A DNA stretch of 64,000 nucleotides from Bin87 sp965220105. Its GTDB lineage: Bacteria; Chloroflexota; Dehalococcoidia; Lucifugimonadales; UBA3495. The stretch's first letter is position 1. The number at the start of each line of letters is the position of its first letter. Shown here one piece after another: positions 55,571 to 64,000 of the stretch. Position numbers and translations under genes: made by a program. The DNA lies in contig OZ244811.1 of assembly GCA_965220105.1 (NCBI GenBank), positions 2,790,001 to 2,854,000 on the forward strand. Reading direction: 5' to 3'. A model generated the notes under the pieces. The model had not been told where the DNA came from. It was given only the letters and a program-made list of their open reading frames with translations, and ran no database searches.

Positions 55571-57598
55571 TCAGGGCAACGTCGCCCGCACTTCGCCCAT
55601 GCGGGAGGTGTCGTAGCCGCCCAGTTCATCCACCGCGCTGCGGAACTCGGCGTCGGCCAGCAGGGCCAGTAGTGACGTCAGTTGCGAACTCTCCAGGTGT
55701 TCCACGGGTATCACCAGGTCGTATTCCTCTTCGAACAGGGGCACAAAGTCCAGGCCCAGCGCCCGTGCGGCGGACAGTATGCCGAGGCCAACGTGGGCCG
55801 AACCGCCCGCCACCGCCGCCGCCACCGCCAGGTGACTGTACTCCTCCCGCTGGTAACCCGACACCGAGTCCGGCGCGATGCCCAACTGCCCCAGGTGATA
55901 GTCCAGCAGCACACGGGTTCCGGAGCCGCGCTGTCGGTTGACGAAGCCAACGTCAGGGCGCGCCAGATCATCCAGCCTGGTGACGCCTAGCGGGTTGCCG
56001 CCGGACACCATCAGGCCCTGCGTTCGTCCCACCAGCCGCACAATCGACACCGGAATCCCGGGCAGGTAACGGCGCACGTCCGTCACGTTGTACTTTCCCG
56101 TCGCCGCGTCAAGCAGGTGGCAACCAGCCAGGTGGGCCTCGCCCCGGCGCAGGGCGGCCAGGCCCCCCAGGCTGCCCACGTGGGATGACGCCAGGTTCAC
56201 CGCCGGTCGATGCCTGCGGAGATGGCTCTGCATGAGGTCCAGGGTCAGGTCGTGACTTCCGGTGGCGACGATGGTGTTTTCCACGTCCTCAGCGGGGCGC
56301 AGCAATTCGACGTCTACCTCCGCTCCGGCGTCCAGACCCTCGGAGAGGCGCGGAATTTTCACGATGCCGTCGGCCCGCACCAGCGACATCACCACGCCGG
56401 CGCCGCGCTGCACGGGTGTCGCGGTCATGCGCGCGCCCACCCGTCCCAGCTTGACCCGCAGAAACTCGTCCTCGCCGATGGGTGACAGCACCTTGCGCGT
56501 GATGTGCGCGGCGATGCGGGGACGGGCCGGCGATTCTGAAGCCAGCATTCTTTCCACGACCGGACGCAGCAGCAGTTCCGACGTCAGCGCCGCCGAAACC
56601 GGGTAGCCGGGCAGACCCAGCACGGCCTTGCCCCGGGCCACACCCAGCGCCACCGGATGCCCGGGTCGGATCGCGATGCCATGCACCTGCAGCGTGCCCA
56701 GCGATTCGATGACCGATGCGGTGTAGTCGGCGTCCCCGGCGGATGACCCGGCGTTGATAACTACCACGTCACACTCGGCAAGGTGTTTCTCCACCGCATT
56801 GCGAATCTCGGCGGCGGCGTCCGGGATTGGCGGGGAAACCCGCGGCGCTCCGCCCCACTGGCGTATCTGGGCAGCCAGAATGAGGGAGTTGAACTCCGGA
56901 ATGTCTCCCGGGCTGCGGTGAGCCTGAATCGGGATCAGCTCGTTGCCGGTGGGGATGATGCCGACGACGGGTCGTCGCCGCACCGGGACGGAGGTAAGAC
57001 CCGCCGCAGCGCACGCCCCAAGGTCGGCGGGGCCAATCCGGTGGTTTTCGGGCAGCACCAGTTCCGTCGCCACGATGTCTTCGCCCAACGGGCGCACGTG
57101 CTGCCACGGCGCCACCGGCTCCGAGACCCTGACGGTGGCATCGCGCGCGTCGTCGTTGGCGGCATCCCGCTGCACGTGCTCGATCATCACCACGGCGTTG
57201 GCGCCGGCCGGCATCGCCTCGCCCGTGTTCACCCACACGGCCTGCGTCCCCACCGTCAGCTCCACGGGCCTGGTTTCAGTGGCTCCCACGGTATCGGCGG
57301 CGCGCACCGCGATTCCATCCATGGCGGCAGCGTCGTAGTGCGGCGAGGATGCGACGGCCCACACCGGTTCCGCGGTGATGCGCCCAACGATGTCGGCGGC
57401 TTCCAGTGGCGCCGGTTCGCCGGGGCGAGGGGACACCGCGCCGGCGGCCTCCAGCGCGCCGAACCACCGGCTCACTGCCTCCTCCAGGGGGATATCCTGG
57501 AGGAAATAGCGGCGCCGCCGTTCCGGTCCGTGGCCGTGGACGTGACGAATTTCGTTGCTGTCCCCGGCGCTGTCCCCGGTGTTATCGAGCGTACTCAT
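55571..57598 (-). CDS. MoeA-type molybdopterin biosynthesis protein fused to a PBP-like domain
   Basis: 675 residues. The first 430 are MoeA: MDGIAVRAADTVGA (start of the conserved core), PTGNELIPI, INAGSSAGDADYT (MPT-binding) and LGLPGYPVSAALTSELLL. The C-terminal about 220 residues are a periplasmic-binding-protein-like domain of the kind fused to MoeA or ModE (NRQRGSGTRVLLDYHLGQLG, then HVGLGILSAARALGLDFVPL), possibly sensing molybdate or tungstate, though it lacks an export signal. MoeA inserts Mo into molybdopterin. It is 26 bases downstream of a second MoeA gene. Confidence 0.9.
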   Translation of the reverse strand: MSTLDNTGDSAGDSNEIRHVHGHGPERRRRYFLQDIPLEEAVSRWFGALEAAGAVSPRPGEPAPLEAADIVGRITAEPVWAVASSPHYDAAAMDGIAVRAADTVGATETRPVELTVGTQAVWVNTGEAMPAGANAVVMIEHVQRDAANDDARDATVRVSEPVAPWQHVRPLGEDIVATELVLPENHRIGPADLGACAAAGLTSVPVRRRPVVGIIPTGNELIPIQAHRSPGDIPEFNSLILAAQIRQWGGAPRVSPPIPDAAAEIRNAVEKHLAECDVVVINAGSSAGDADYTASVIESLGTLQVHGIAIRPGHPVALGVARGKAVLGLPGYPVSAALTSELLLRPVVERMLASESPARPRIAAHITRKVLSPIGEDEFLRVKLGRVGARMTATPVQRGAGVVMSLVRADGIVKIPRLSEGLDAGAEVDVELLRPAEDVENTIVATGSHDLTLDLMQSHLRRHRPAVNLASSHVGSLGGLAALRRGEAHLAGCHLLDAATGKYNVTDVRRYLPGIPVSIVRLVGRTQGLMVSGGNPLGVTRLDDLARPDVGFVNRQRGSGTRVLLDYHLGQLGIAPDSVSGYQREEYSHLAVAAAVAGGSAHVGLGILSAARALGLDFVPLFEEEYDLVIPVEHLESSQLTSLLALLADAEFRSAVDELGGYDTSRMGEVRATLP

Positions 57599-57624
57599 CG
57601 TGGGCGTCTATGGTGGCTGGTCGT

Positions 57625-58881
57625 TCAGAACCGGCGCACGATCACCCGCTCGCCGGCGTAGATTCCAGCGTGGTTCGCCGGGACGTGCAGGAAGCCGTCC
57701 GCGCGAACTAGGGTGAAAATCAACCCGCTCTTGCCCCAAACGGGGTGAGCCACCGGCGGATTGTCCGCTTCGTCTGCATCTGGCGGGTTTTCCAGTCTCA
57801 CCGGCACATAATCCTCGCGACCCGGCGCCGATGGCACGTCCTGGGCCAGGATGGCCGCAGTCTCCGTCCTTGCCGGAGGGGTCATGCAACCGGCCAATCG
57901 ATACACGGCGGGCCTCACCAGCAAGTCGCATACGACCATGGCCGACACCGGATTACCGGGGAGCCCGATGACGGGTTTGCCACCGCAAAGCCCCACGATA
58001 GCCGGCTTCCCCGGTCGCAGGGATAGACCATGCACGAGGATACCCGGCTCGCCCAGCGCCGACACGATGTCAGCCGTCCGGTCACGCAGGCTAACCGAAC
58101 TGCCGGCCGACAGCACCAGCAGGTCAGCCTGTTCCAGACCACACCGTGCGGCGGTCAATTGCCTCTCGAAATCGTCATCCAGCAGGCCCATCAGGACGGG
58201 CGCGCCGCCGGCGTCGGCAACCTGCGACGCCACGGTATAGGAGTTGATGTCCCGCACCTGCCCCGGGCCGGGAGCGGACTCCGGAGCCACTATCTCGTCG
58301 CCCATGGAAAGTATGGACACCCTGGGACGCTTGCTCACGCAAACGCTGGTTATCCCCAGGGCCGCCAACGCGCCGATGTCCTGGGGTCGCATCACGTGTC
58401 CCGACGGCAACACCGGGTCGCCAGCGGAGATATCCTCGCCGGGTTGCACCACGTTTTCGCCGGGCGCCACCGGACGCATCACCTCGATGGTTTCCCGGTC
58501 GATTTGCTGGGTCTGCTCCACCATAACCACGGCGTCGGCGTTGGCGGCCAGCATGCCGCCCGTGTAGGCCACGGCAGCCTGGCCCACTCCCAGCGATACC
58601 TGCGTTGCAACGCCCATGGGAACCTCGCCCACCACTGTGAACCAGGCGGGCAGGCCGTCCGTTGCGCCGTAGGTGTCCGCCGCGCGCACGCTGTAACCGT
58701 CCATGGTCGACCGCGGGAACGGCGGCAGAGTCTCGGGCGCGGTTATGGCCTCGAAGGTGATGCGACCGGTGGCATCCCATGCTGGGATTGTTTCGGTTCC
58801 AACCGGCACACCCGCCGGCAACCGGTCCATCAGCAGGGCCAGGGCCTGGGCAGGAGGCAGCACATTGAAGAACTCAGGCAT
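57625..58881 (-). CDS. moeA: Molybdopterin molybdenumtransferase MoeA
   Basis: 418 residues: STMDGYSVRAADTYGA, SILSMGDEIVAPES, VLSAGSSVSLRDRTADIV and IGLPGNPVSAMVVCDLL are all MoeA landmarks. Inserts Mo into adenylylated molybdopterin. The pairing of a plain MoeA with a MoeA-PBP fusion is seen in other archaea and bacteria and may separate Mo from W, or two steps. The nitrate reductase in this window needs this cofactor. The ATG at 58881 excludes repeat-derived upstream codons. Confidence 0.92.
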   Translation of the reverse strand: MPEFFNVLPPAQALALLMDRLPAGVPVGTETIPAWDATGRITFEAITAPETLPPFPRSTMDGYSVRAADTYGATDGLPAWFTVVGEVPMGVATQVSLGVGQAAVAYTGGMLAANADAVVMVEQTQQIDRETIEVMRPVAPGENVVQPGEDISAGDPVLPSGHVMRPQDIGALAALGITSVCVSKRPRVSILSMGDEIVAPESAPGPGQVRDINSYTVASQVADAGGAPVLMGLLDDDFERQLTAARCGLEQADLLVLSAGSSVSLRDRTADIVSALGEPGILVHGLSLRPGKPAIVGLCGGKPVIGLPGNPVSAMVVCDLLVRPAVYRLAGCMTPPARTETAAILAQDVPSAPGREDYVPVRLENPPDADEADNPPVAHPVWGKSGLIFTLVRADGFLHVPANHAGIYAGERVIVRRF

Positions 58882-58927
58882 CGTACCCGCGATGCTACCC
58901 ACCCGTAGCCACCGTGTCAAAACCCTC

Positions 58928-59022
58928 TGTCGTTGCGAGCGCAGCGTGGCAATCTCGTTGGCGTTCTTCGACAGGTTCAGGATGAACGGGATTGCCACGT
59001 CGCTTTGCTTCTCGCAATGACA
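58928..59022. repeat. Family A palindromic repeat
   Basis: TGTCGTTGCGAGCGCAGCGT and CTTCTCGCAATGACA arms. The centre (TTCGACAGGTTCAGGATGAA) is the inverse of the TTCGTCCTGAGCCTGTCGAA motif near 35600. It lies between divergent moeA and the SMP-30-like gene. Confidence 0.85.
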
Positions 59023-59143
59023 GTGCAGCAAGGGTAACGCCTCCCGTTGCCGCCCGGCGCTGCTCCCTGCTACAATCCGGCGCGTACGGCTCCAACTGGT
59101 TCATCCCCGCCGTGCGCGACTCGATTGCAAGGAGTTGGCCGCT

Positions 59144-60055
59144 ATGAGCTGGCGATTCAGCCTCATCAACCGGTTTGAAGACCCGCCCGGAGGTATCACG
59201 GAAGGACCCGCGTGGAACGGCGAATTGGTGCTGTTCACCCACATCCACGCCAGCCGCATTTACGGCTACAACCCCAAGTCGGGCGAATTCTCCGTTTATC
59301 GCGAGAATACCAACTTCACCAACGGCCTGGCTTTCGACGCCCAGGGCCGTCTCTTCGGCTGCGCCCAGAACGGGCGCGCCATCGTCCGTTTTGACCCGGA
59401 CGGTACCACGACTACGGTGGCGGACAACCTGGACGGCGTCCCCCTGAACACCCCCAACGACCTGGCCATCGACATTCGCGGGCGCATCTGGTTCACCAAC
59501 CCCTGGAACGCGGGCAACGTCGATGCCAACGCCGTGGAGGAGCTGGACCACCGCTCCGTGCTGTGCGCCGTGCCCCAGGCCGACGGCTCCTACAGAACCG
59601 TCCGCTCCACCACCGACACCACCATGCCCAACGGTATCCTGGTGTCCCCTGATGGCAACACCCTCTACGTTGCCGAGAGTAACAGCGACCGAATCGACAT
59701 CGACCGGGAGCTGCGGGCCTACCCCATCAACGGGGACGGAACCGTCGGGCCCTACCAGACCCTGCACACCTTCGGTCGCGATGCCAACCAGGTGCATCGA
59801 GGCATCGACGGCATGTGTCTGGACGCCGACGGCAACATAATCGCCACCGCTGGCTGGCCGACGGCGGGCCCGGGCCCGATGCTCTATGTCTTCTCCCCAA
59901 CCGGTCGGGTGCTGGAGACCCATCCCGTTGCCGCCACCCGTCCAACCAACGTGTGTTTCGGCGGCCCCGACCTTACCGACGTATTCGTCACGTCCACCGA
60001 CGGCCATTTCTTCCACGCCAGGACGGACCGGGTAGGCTGGGCGGTCTATCCCTAG
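59144..60055 (+). CDS. SMP-30/gluconolactonase-like beta-propeller
   Basis: 303 residues: GGITEGPAWNGELVLFTHIH (Glu at the metal site), NTPNDLAIDIRGRIWFTNPW (Asn-Asp), MPNGILVSPDGNTLYVAESN (Asn) and GIDGMCLDADGNIIAT (Asp). The family hydrolyses lactones with a Ca2+ or Zn2+ ion in the propeller centre, and the metal-site residues Glu, Asn, Asn and Asp appear present. AAGGAG nine bases before ATG. Substrate unknown. Confidence 0.88.
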   Translation: MSWRFSLINRFEDPPGGITEGPAWNGELVLFTHIHASRIYGYNPKSGEFSVYRENTNFTNGLAFDAQGRLFGCAQNGRAIVRFDPDGTTTTVADNLDGVPLNTPNDLAIDIRGRIWFTNPWNAGNVDANAVEELDHRSVLCAVPQADGSYRTVRSTTDTTMPNGILVSPDGNTLYVAESNSDRIDIDRELRAYPINGDGTVGPYQTLHTFGRDANQVHRGIDGMCLDADGNIIATAGWPTAGPGPMLYVFSPTGRVLETHPVAATRPTNVCFGGPDLTDVFVTSTDGHFFHARTDRVGWAVYP

Positions 60056-60087
60056 CCTCGCACGCTACCGCCGCCAGGGGGAGTCTG

Positions 60088-60444
60088 ATGCAGCAACGCA
60101 GGTTGAGCAGTTACGGTATCGGTCGCGACCAGCTCCGGCAGGGAGGCGGTCGCGGCAACGGCAACGACCACTTTGATGAGCTGGTGGGCAGCACTGAATT
60201 TCACGTGTATCAGACTCCGGGTCGACGGGTGAAGGGCTTCGACAGCATGAAACTGTACGCCGAAGCGGAGGGGTGCGAGTTGCTCTACACCGCCGATGCG
60301 CCCCCCGAATTGTCCGACCACGAGACGCTGCGTATCACCCACCGCCGCGCCGCGCCCATACCGGACACAGTCCTCAAGCGTGCCCACTCCTGGGCTCATC
60401 GCAACAACTTCCTGCACAGCTTCTTCAAACCCCTCTACCGCTGA
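60088..60444 (+). CDS. Small protein of unknown function
   Basis: 118 residues from ATG 60088 with GGGGGAG seven bases upstream. Basic and hydrophilic (LSSYGIGRDQLRQGGGRGNG), then a compact region (STEFHVYQTPGRRVKGFDSM) and a His/Trp-rich C terminus (AHSWAHRNNFLHSFFKPLYR). No family is recognised. It lies 32 bases after the SMP-30-like gene and may be co-transcribed. No membrane or export signal. Confidence 0.55.
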   Translation: MQQRRLSSYGIGRDQLRQGGGRGNGNDHFDELVGSTEFHVYQTPGRRVKGFDSMKLYAEAEGCELLYTADAPPELSDHETLRITHRRAAPIPDTVLKRAHSWAHRNNFLHSFFKPLYR

Positions 60445-60446
60445 TA

Positions 60447-60562
60447 ATCCCCTCCCCCATCAAGGGAGAGGGTTGGAATGAGGGTGAAATCCGTCAGAAG
60501 CGGGATTTAGTTGATGATCCCCTCTCCCTCGATGGGAGAGGGTTGGGGTGAGGGTGAAATCC
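60447..60562. repeat. Two Family B hairpins in tandem
   Basis: CCCCTCCCCCATCAAGGGAG (diverged) and CCCTCTCCCTCGATGGGAGAGGG with tail TTGGGGTGAGGGTGAAA. They fill the gap before the MidA-like gene. Confidence 0.82.
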
Positions 60563-60622
60563 ATCGGATGCGGGATTTACCGGTATCATTTTCTCACCCC
60601 GATAATCTCCCAATCCCGATTC

Positions 60623-61999
60623 ATGCCAGCGTTCCCCAACCGACGGGACAGGATCGGTGCGCGGTTGAGAAAGTATGAACCGGCTGAAATCGCCCCCACC
60701 ATGGCGGAGCGGTCTATCCGTCGCCGTATCCGCAGGCACGGGCCGATCACCTTCTCTGAATACATGACCCGCGCTCTGTATGCGGCGGGCGGGTACTACA
60801 CCCGACCCGACCGGAGCCCGCTGGCCGACTACTACACCAGCCCCCAGGTTCATCCGGCGTTTGGCGCTTTGCTGGCGGTTGAGCTATACCACTGCTGGAA
60901 CCTGCTGGACCGGCCAGCCCCGTTCGTGGTTGTGGAACCCGGCGCTGGCGACGGCCTCCTCGCCCACGACATTTTGACTGCGGCAACGTACCTGCCCGAC
61001 GGCTTCGCACCAGCCATCCGGTACATCGCCGTCGACCGGCAAGCTGCGTCCGGTTGGGAAGCTGGATTCGCCAACGGGTTCCGGTGTGTCGGAGACGCCT
61101 TGCGCCTGCCCATGAGCGGCGCCGTAGGCTGCGTAGTATCCAACGAGCTGCTGGACGCCCTGGCCGTCCATCGGGTTCGCATGGAGCCAGATGGCCTCCG
61201 CGAGCTGTACGTCGACGTCACCCCCGATGTTGCCGATGGGTACGAGGGGGTCCTGATTGAACGTCCTGGTGAGCCCTCAACGCCGGCTCTCGCCCAGCGT
61301 TTGGCCGATACCGGAGTCCATCTGCAACCCGGGCAGACGACGGAAATCTGCCTGCTCCTTGACGATTGGGCGGAATCGGCAGCGGCGGCGTTGACCCAGG
61401 GCTTCGTCATTACCATCGACTTTGGCAGGGCTGCCGTTGACCTGTACGACCCGGCGCAGCGACCCGATGGCACGCTGGTCACCTACCGGGGCCACGTGCA
61501 AACCGATTCGCCGCTGGTGGACGCCGGCCGCCAGGACATCACCGCCCAGGTTGATTTCACCTCGCTGCAACGGGCCGGCGAGCGCGCTGGCCTGAACACG
61601 GTTGGCAACGTGCCGCAGGGCTGGTTGCTGCAACGTTTAGGCCTCCAGACTCTGCGCCGCAACGGCCCGCCGTCGGGTGGACTTGACGGCGGTTGGCAGA
61701 GTTTGCCGGGCGGCTCCGACGGCTCTCTGCCCGACGAATTGCCGGCGGAACTCGACGCCGCTCCCGATCAGGGACGGGCCTGGCTCACCGCACTAACTCA
61801 TCTGCTGCGCCCGGGAGGGTTAGGTGATTTCCGCGTGCTCGTGCAGGCCAGGGGCGTCCCTGCCGACACGGCAGTCCGGGCGTTGGGATGGCTGGACGAC
61901 AACGACACCTATACCGTCTATACCCCGGCATCCCTGGCGGCCAGGATTCCGCCGGATGCGCTGCGGTTGGGTGACGGGCGTTTGCCGTTGCTGACATGA
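60623..61999 (+). CDS. MidA-family class I SAM-dependent methyltransferase (DUF185)
   Basis: 458 residues: GPITFSEYMTRALYAAGGYY, DYYTSPQVHPAFGALLA, FVVVEPGAGDGLLAHDIL (SAM site, with ExGxGxG) and CVVSNELLDALAVHRV (the NExLDA motif). The mitochondrial homolog NDUFAF7/MidA methylates an arginine of complex I; bacterial proteins are little studied. ATG 60623 is used; the frame extends upstream only through repeat sequence. GC-rich Gly/Ser insert near residue 350 (SGGLDGGWQSLPGGSDGS). Confidence 0.86.
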   Translation: MPAFPNRRDRIGARLRKYEPAEIAPTMAERSIRRRIRRHGPITFSEYMTRALYAAGGYYTRPDRSPLADYYTSPQVHPAFGALLAVELYHCWNLLDRPAPFVVVEPGAGDGLLAHDILTAATYLPDGFAPAIRYIAVDRQAASGWEAGFANGFRCVGDALRLPMSGAVGCVVSNELLDALAVHRVRMEPDGLRELYVDVTPDVADGYEGVLIERPGEPSTPALAQRLADTGVHLQPGQTTEICLLLDDWAESAAAALTQGFVITIDFGRAAVDLYDPAQRPDGTLVTYRGHVQTDSPLVDAGRQDITAQVDFTSLQRAGERAGLNTVGNVPQGWLLQRLGLQTLRRNGPPSGGLDGGWQSLPGGSDGSLPDELPAELDAAPDQGRAWLTALTHLLRPGGLGDFRVLVQARGVPADTAVRALGWLDDNDTYTVYTPASLAARIPPDALRLGDGRLPLLT

Positions 62000-62093
62000 C
62001 CCGGTGCTATAATCGGCCCGGCGCGGCGAATCATCAGCGCACCCTTGCTGATAACCCGAACCCCGCGCCCAATATTGACCTGGTGACGATGCC

Positions 62094-63362
62094 ATGCCCG
62101 GCCCGCTAGACGGCATAAACGTCGTCGAGTTTTCCACCATGATTGCCACGCCCACGGCAGGCATGATGCTGGCCGATATGGGGGCGAACGTGGTCAAGGT
62201 GGAGCCGCCCTGGGGCGACCTGTGGCGTTACACCCAGACCGTGCTCCCCACCGAGGGCCGGCCATTCATGGCCTACAACCGGGGCAAGCGCTCCATCACC
62301 CTGAACCTGACCAGCGCGGAGAGCGGCGACGTGGTGCGACGCCTCACCGAGCAGGCTGACGTCGTGCTGGCCAACAATCGCCCCGACGTGGCCGCCCGTC
62401 TGGGCATCGATTATGAAACGTTGGCGGCGATCAACCCGTCCATTATCTATTGCGAGGGTTCCGCCTTCGGCTATAACGGCCCCGATTCCTACCGGCCCGG
62501 CTACGATATCATCATCCAGGGCATGTCGGGCATCGCCACCAGCGAGGGCAAGTTGCAACGGGGCGTCCCCGTCCACATCGTTTCCAGCCCGCTGGTCGAT
62601 TCCGCCTGCGGGTTGGCCCAGGCGTGGGCGGTGTGCGGCGCCCTGTTTGCCCGGGAACGCAACGGCGGCAAGGGTCAGAAGCTGGAAGCGTCCCTGCTGG
62701 GTACGGCTCTGATGATGCTGGGGATGCGTTTCGTTCGCATCGACGAACTGGACCTGGAACCCCACGCCCAGGTACTCAAATCGCTGGAAGCCATGAGGGC
62801 GGCCGGCACGCCCTACCCGGAAATCCTGGAGACCTACGAGGCCCAGCACTTCCAGACGCCCGGCAATATCTACTACCGGTTCTACCAAACCGCCAACGGC
62901 GTGATGGTCGTAGGGTGTTTGAACGCTGGCCTTCGCAAACGCCTGCTGGATGTCATCGGCCTGCACGACATCCGGTTTGACGAAGGCTATGACCAGTATT
63001 CCCAAGAGGCGGCGGACTTCGGGGCGCAGCTCATGTCGGACGCCGAGGCAATCTTTTCGAACAAAACCACCGAAGAGTGGCTGACGTTGCTGGACGCCGC
63101 CGGTGTTCCCGCGGGACCGGTGCGTTTCGTCGAAGAGCTCTTCGACCATCCCCAGGTGCTCCAGAACAACATGGTGGCTGACGTGCAGCACCGGGATCTG
63201 GGCACCGTGCGTATGGCCGGCCCCCTGGTGACCTTCTCGGATACTCCGTTGCGGGCGGGGCCGCTGCCCGCATTGGGCGAGCACACGGATGAAGTGCTGA
63301 GCGAGCTGGGTTTTCAGAACGGCGACATCAAGCGCCTGAGGCAAAGCGGTACGGTGGTGTGA
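62094..63362 (+). CDS. CaiB/BaiF-type CoA-transferase (class III)
   Basis: 422 residues: PLDGINVVEFSTMIATPTAG, ADMGANVVKVEPPWGDLWR and YNRGKRSITLNLTSAE are family landmarks, and the catalytic Asp is D169 in SSPLVDSACGLAQ, the same number as in formyl-CoA transferase. It moves CoA between carboxylic acids. SAR202-type genomes carry many copies. No acyl-CoA genes are adjacent, so the substrate is unknown. Confidence 0.9.
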   Translation: MPGPLDGINVVEFSTMIATPTAGMMLADMGANVVKVEPPWGDLWRYTQTVLPTEGRPFMAYNRGKRSITLNLTSAESGDVVRRLTEQADVVLANNRPDVAARLGIDYETLAAINPSIIYCEGSAFGYNGPDSYRPGYDIIIQGMSGIATSEGKLQRGVPVHIVSSPLVDSACGLAQAWAVCGALFARERNGGKGQKLEASLLGTALMMLGMRFVRIDELDLEPHAQVLKSLEAMRAAGTPYPEILETYEAQHFQTPGNIYYRFYQTANGVMVVGCLNAGLRKRLLDVIGLHDIRFDEGYDQYSQEAADFGAQLMSDAEAIFSNKTTEEWLTLLDAAGVPAGPVRFVEELFDHPQVLQNNMVADVQHRDLGTVRMAGPLVTFSDTPLRAGPLPALGEHTDEVLSELGFQNGDIKRLRQSGTVV

Positions 63363-63384
63363 CCGCGCCGGCCCGGCGTCGGCG

Positions 63385-63996
63385 CTAAGGAACCACCCCA
63401 ACGAGAATCAGCGGCACCGACGGAACGCCGCGCCCCTGACGAATCACGTTCAGCAGGTCTCTCTCGTAGTAAGGCACTCCGGACGACATTTCCTGTTCCA
63501 TTCGTTTCATCGGCAGAATCTCTACGCCAACGTCGATGATGTCCCCCACGTAGAAGCTCAGATGCTTCACGAACAGATCGTGGGCAACGAAAGCGTATTT
63601 TCCGAACTGTACCTCCACGGCGACGCGGTTTTTGACGAAGTCGGTTTGGTTGTACGACGAGTAAGGTTCGCGGCCAGCTTCTTGGATAATGCGTTTTTGT
63701 TCCATTTCTGACCGAGTATAAACATCGCGTAGCAACGTCTCGTCATCGGTTACCCAGAAATTTTGCCGCCGTTCGCTCCAACCCCTGCTCTGAAACTCCG
63801 CTCTGAAGGCGCGGTTCATGTCGGTCGGAGAAAGCAACAGCCTGCCTGCCATACGTTTTTCTTTGGAGACTTTGGTCCGGCACGAGTCGGCATCCACGGA
63901 CTCAATGGCTGCCTGCATTTCCTCCCACAGTTCCGGGTGATGCACCAACAAGTATTCGTGCCCGTTCAAATGGGAGTATTGGGCGGCGATTTGCAT
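63385..63996 (-). CDS. BglII/BstYI-family restriction endonuclease
   Basis: About 203 residues from ATG 63996; the frame reaches the window edge, so the start may lie further upstream. YNQTDFVKNRVAVEVQFGK reproduces the BglII active site D-x8-E-V-Q, with Gln where most PD-(D/E)XK enzymes have Lys. KYAFVAHDLFVKHLSFYV and ERDLLNVIRQGRGVPSVPL follow as in that family. Such enzymes recognise RGATCY-type or AGATCT sites. No methyltransferase is seen on this side; it may lie beyond the edge. Confidence 0.82.
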   Translation of the reverse strand: MQIAAQYSHLNGHEYLLVHHPELWEEMQAAIESVDADSCRTKVSKEKRMAGRLLLSPTDMNRAFRAEFQSRGWSERRQNFWVTDDETLLRDVYTRSEMEQKRIIQEAGREPYSSYNQTDFVKNRVAVEVQFGKYAFVAHDLFVKHLSFYVGDIIDVGVEILPMKRMEQEMSSGVPYYERDLLNVIRQGRGVPSVPLILVGVVP

Positions 63997-64000
63997 CAAT

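Noticed and set aside
1..64000. tRNA or rRNA genes
   Set aside because: No cloverleaf with a TTCRA arm or conserved rRNA segment was recognised by eye in the intergenic regions. A covariance-model search would be decisive.

Overview
This is a GC-rich bacterial chromosome segment with dense, mostly short operons on both strands. The gene content points to the phylum Chloroflexota, most likely a Dehalococcoidia/SAR202-like lineage. That placement is an inference. It rests on multiple short-chain dehydrogenase paralogs, a luciferase-like flavin monooxygenase, a CaiB/BaiF CoA-transferase, a flavin reductase, a DUF951 protein, an Agl23-type membrane protein (TIGR03663) with its flippase-like and FAD partners, and a MoeA protein fused to a periplasmic-binding-like domain. 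No rRNA or tRNA gene was recognised.

Layout. 1-7.1 kb: catabolic or redox genes (GMC oxidoreductase, VOC protein, SDR, NHL beta-propeller), a MntA/HepT-type toxin-antitoxin pair, and a two-gene module ending in a UGSC-family selenoprotein whose UGA codon is read in frame. 7.2-9.5 kb: a membrane-anchored coiled-coil gene broken by an IS630-family element plus three related MITEs joined at CTAG sites. 9.5-14.2 kb: Trm112-like, CopD-like and TlpA-like genes, two SDR paralogs, a secreted TIMP-like protein and a Uma2 nuclease-fold protein. 14.2-19.7 kb: a defence/toxin island (single-chain restriction-modification enzyme, PIN toxin with an unknown partner, aspartic-protease remnant, HigBA). 19.8-26.6 kb: gamma-glutamyltransferase, aquaporin, pentapeptide/TIR-like protein, LLM flavoprotein, SDR. 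26.9-35.4 kb: a nitrate-assimilation block on the minus strand (nasA, nirB, nirD, narK) followed by a cupin and a hydrolase. 35.8-42.9 kb: endonuclease III-like protein, SfsA, PyrF, DUF951, two MFS transporters, BtuF-like protein, flavin reductase. 42.9-44.2 kb: a compositionally foreign DNA methyltransferase plus a candidate restriction enzyme. 44.2-49.4 kb: hydrolase, gyrA, a catalytically dead class I amidotransferase-like protein, VapBC. 49.5-54.6 kb: the FAD oxidoreductase / flippase-like / Agl23 trio. 55-64 kb: TPR protein, two MoeA-type genes, SMP-30 lactonase-like protein, MidA-like methyltransferase, CaiB-type CoA-transferase, BglII-family restriction enzyme at the right edge.

Two palindromic repeat families pervade the window. 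Family A is about 95-180 bp with termini like TGTCATTGCGAG...CTCGCAATGACA. Family B is a short hairpin, CCCTCTCCC-loop-GGGAGAGGG, followed by a TTGGGGTGAGGGTGAA tail. They sit mostly between genes but also invade them: they supply the 3' ends and stop codons of nasA and the endonuclease III-like gene, lie in frame inside the restriction-modification gene, and form a four-copy 129-bp tandem array between nasA and nirB. The two MoeA genes and the molybdenum nitrate reductase fit one physiological theme: nitrate is imported, reduced to nitrite by a Mo enzyme and then to ammonium by NirBD.
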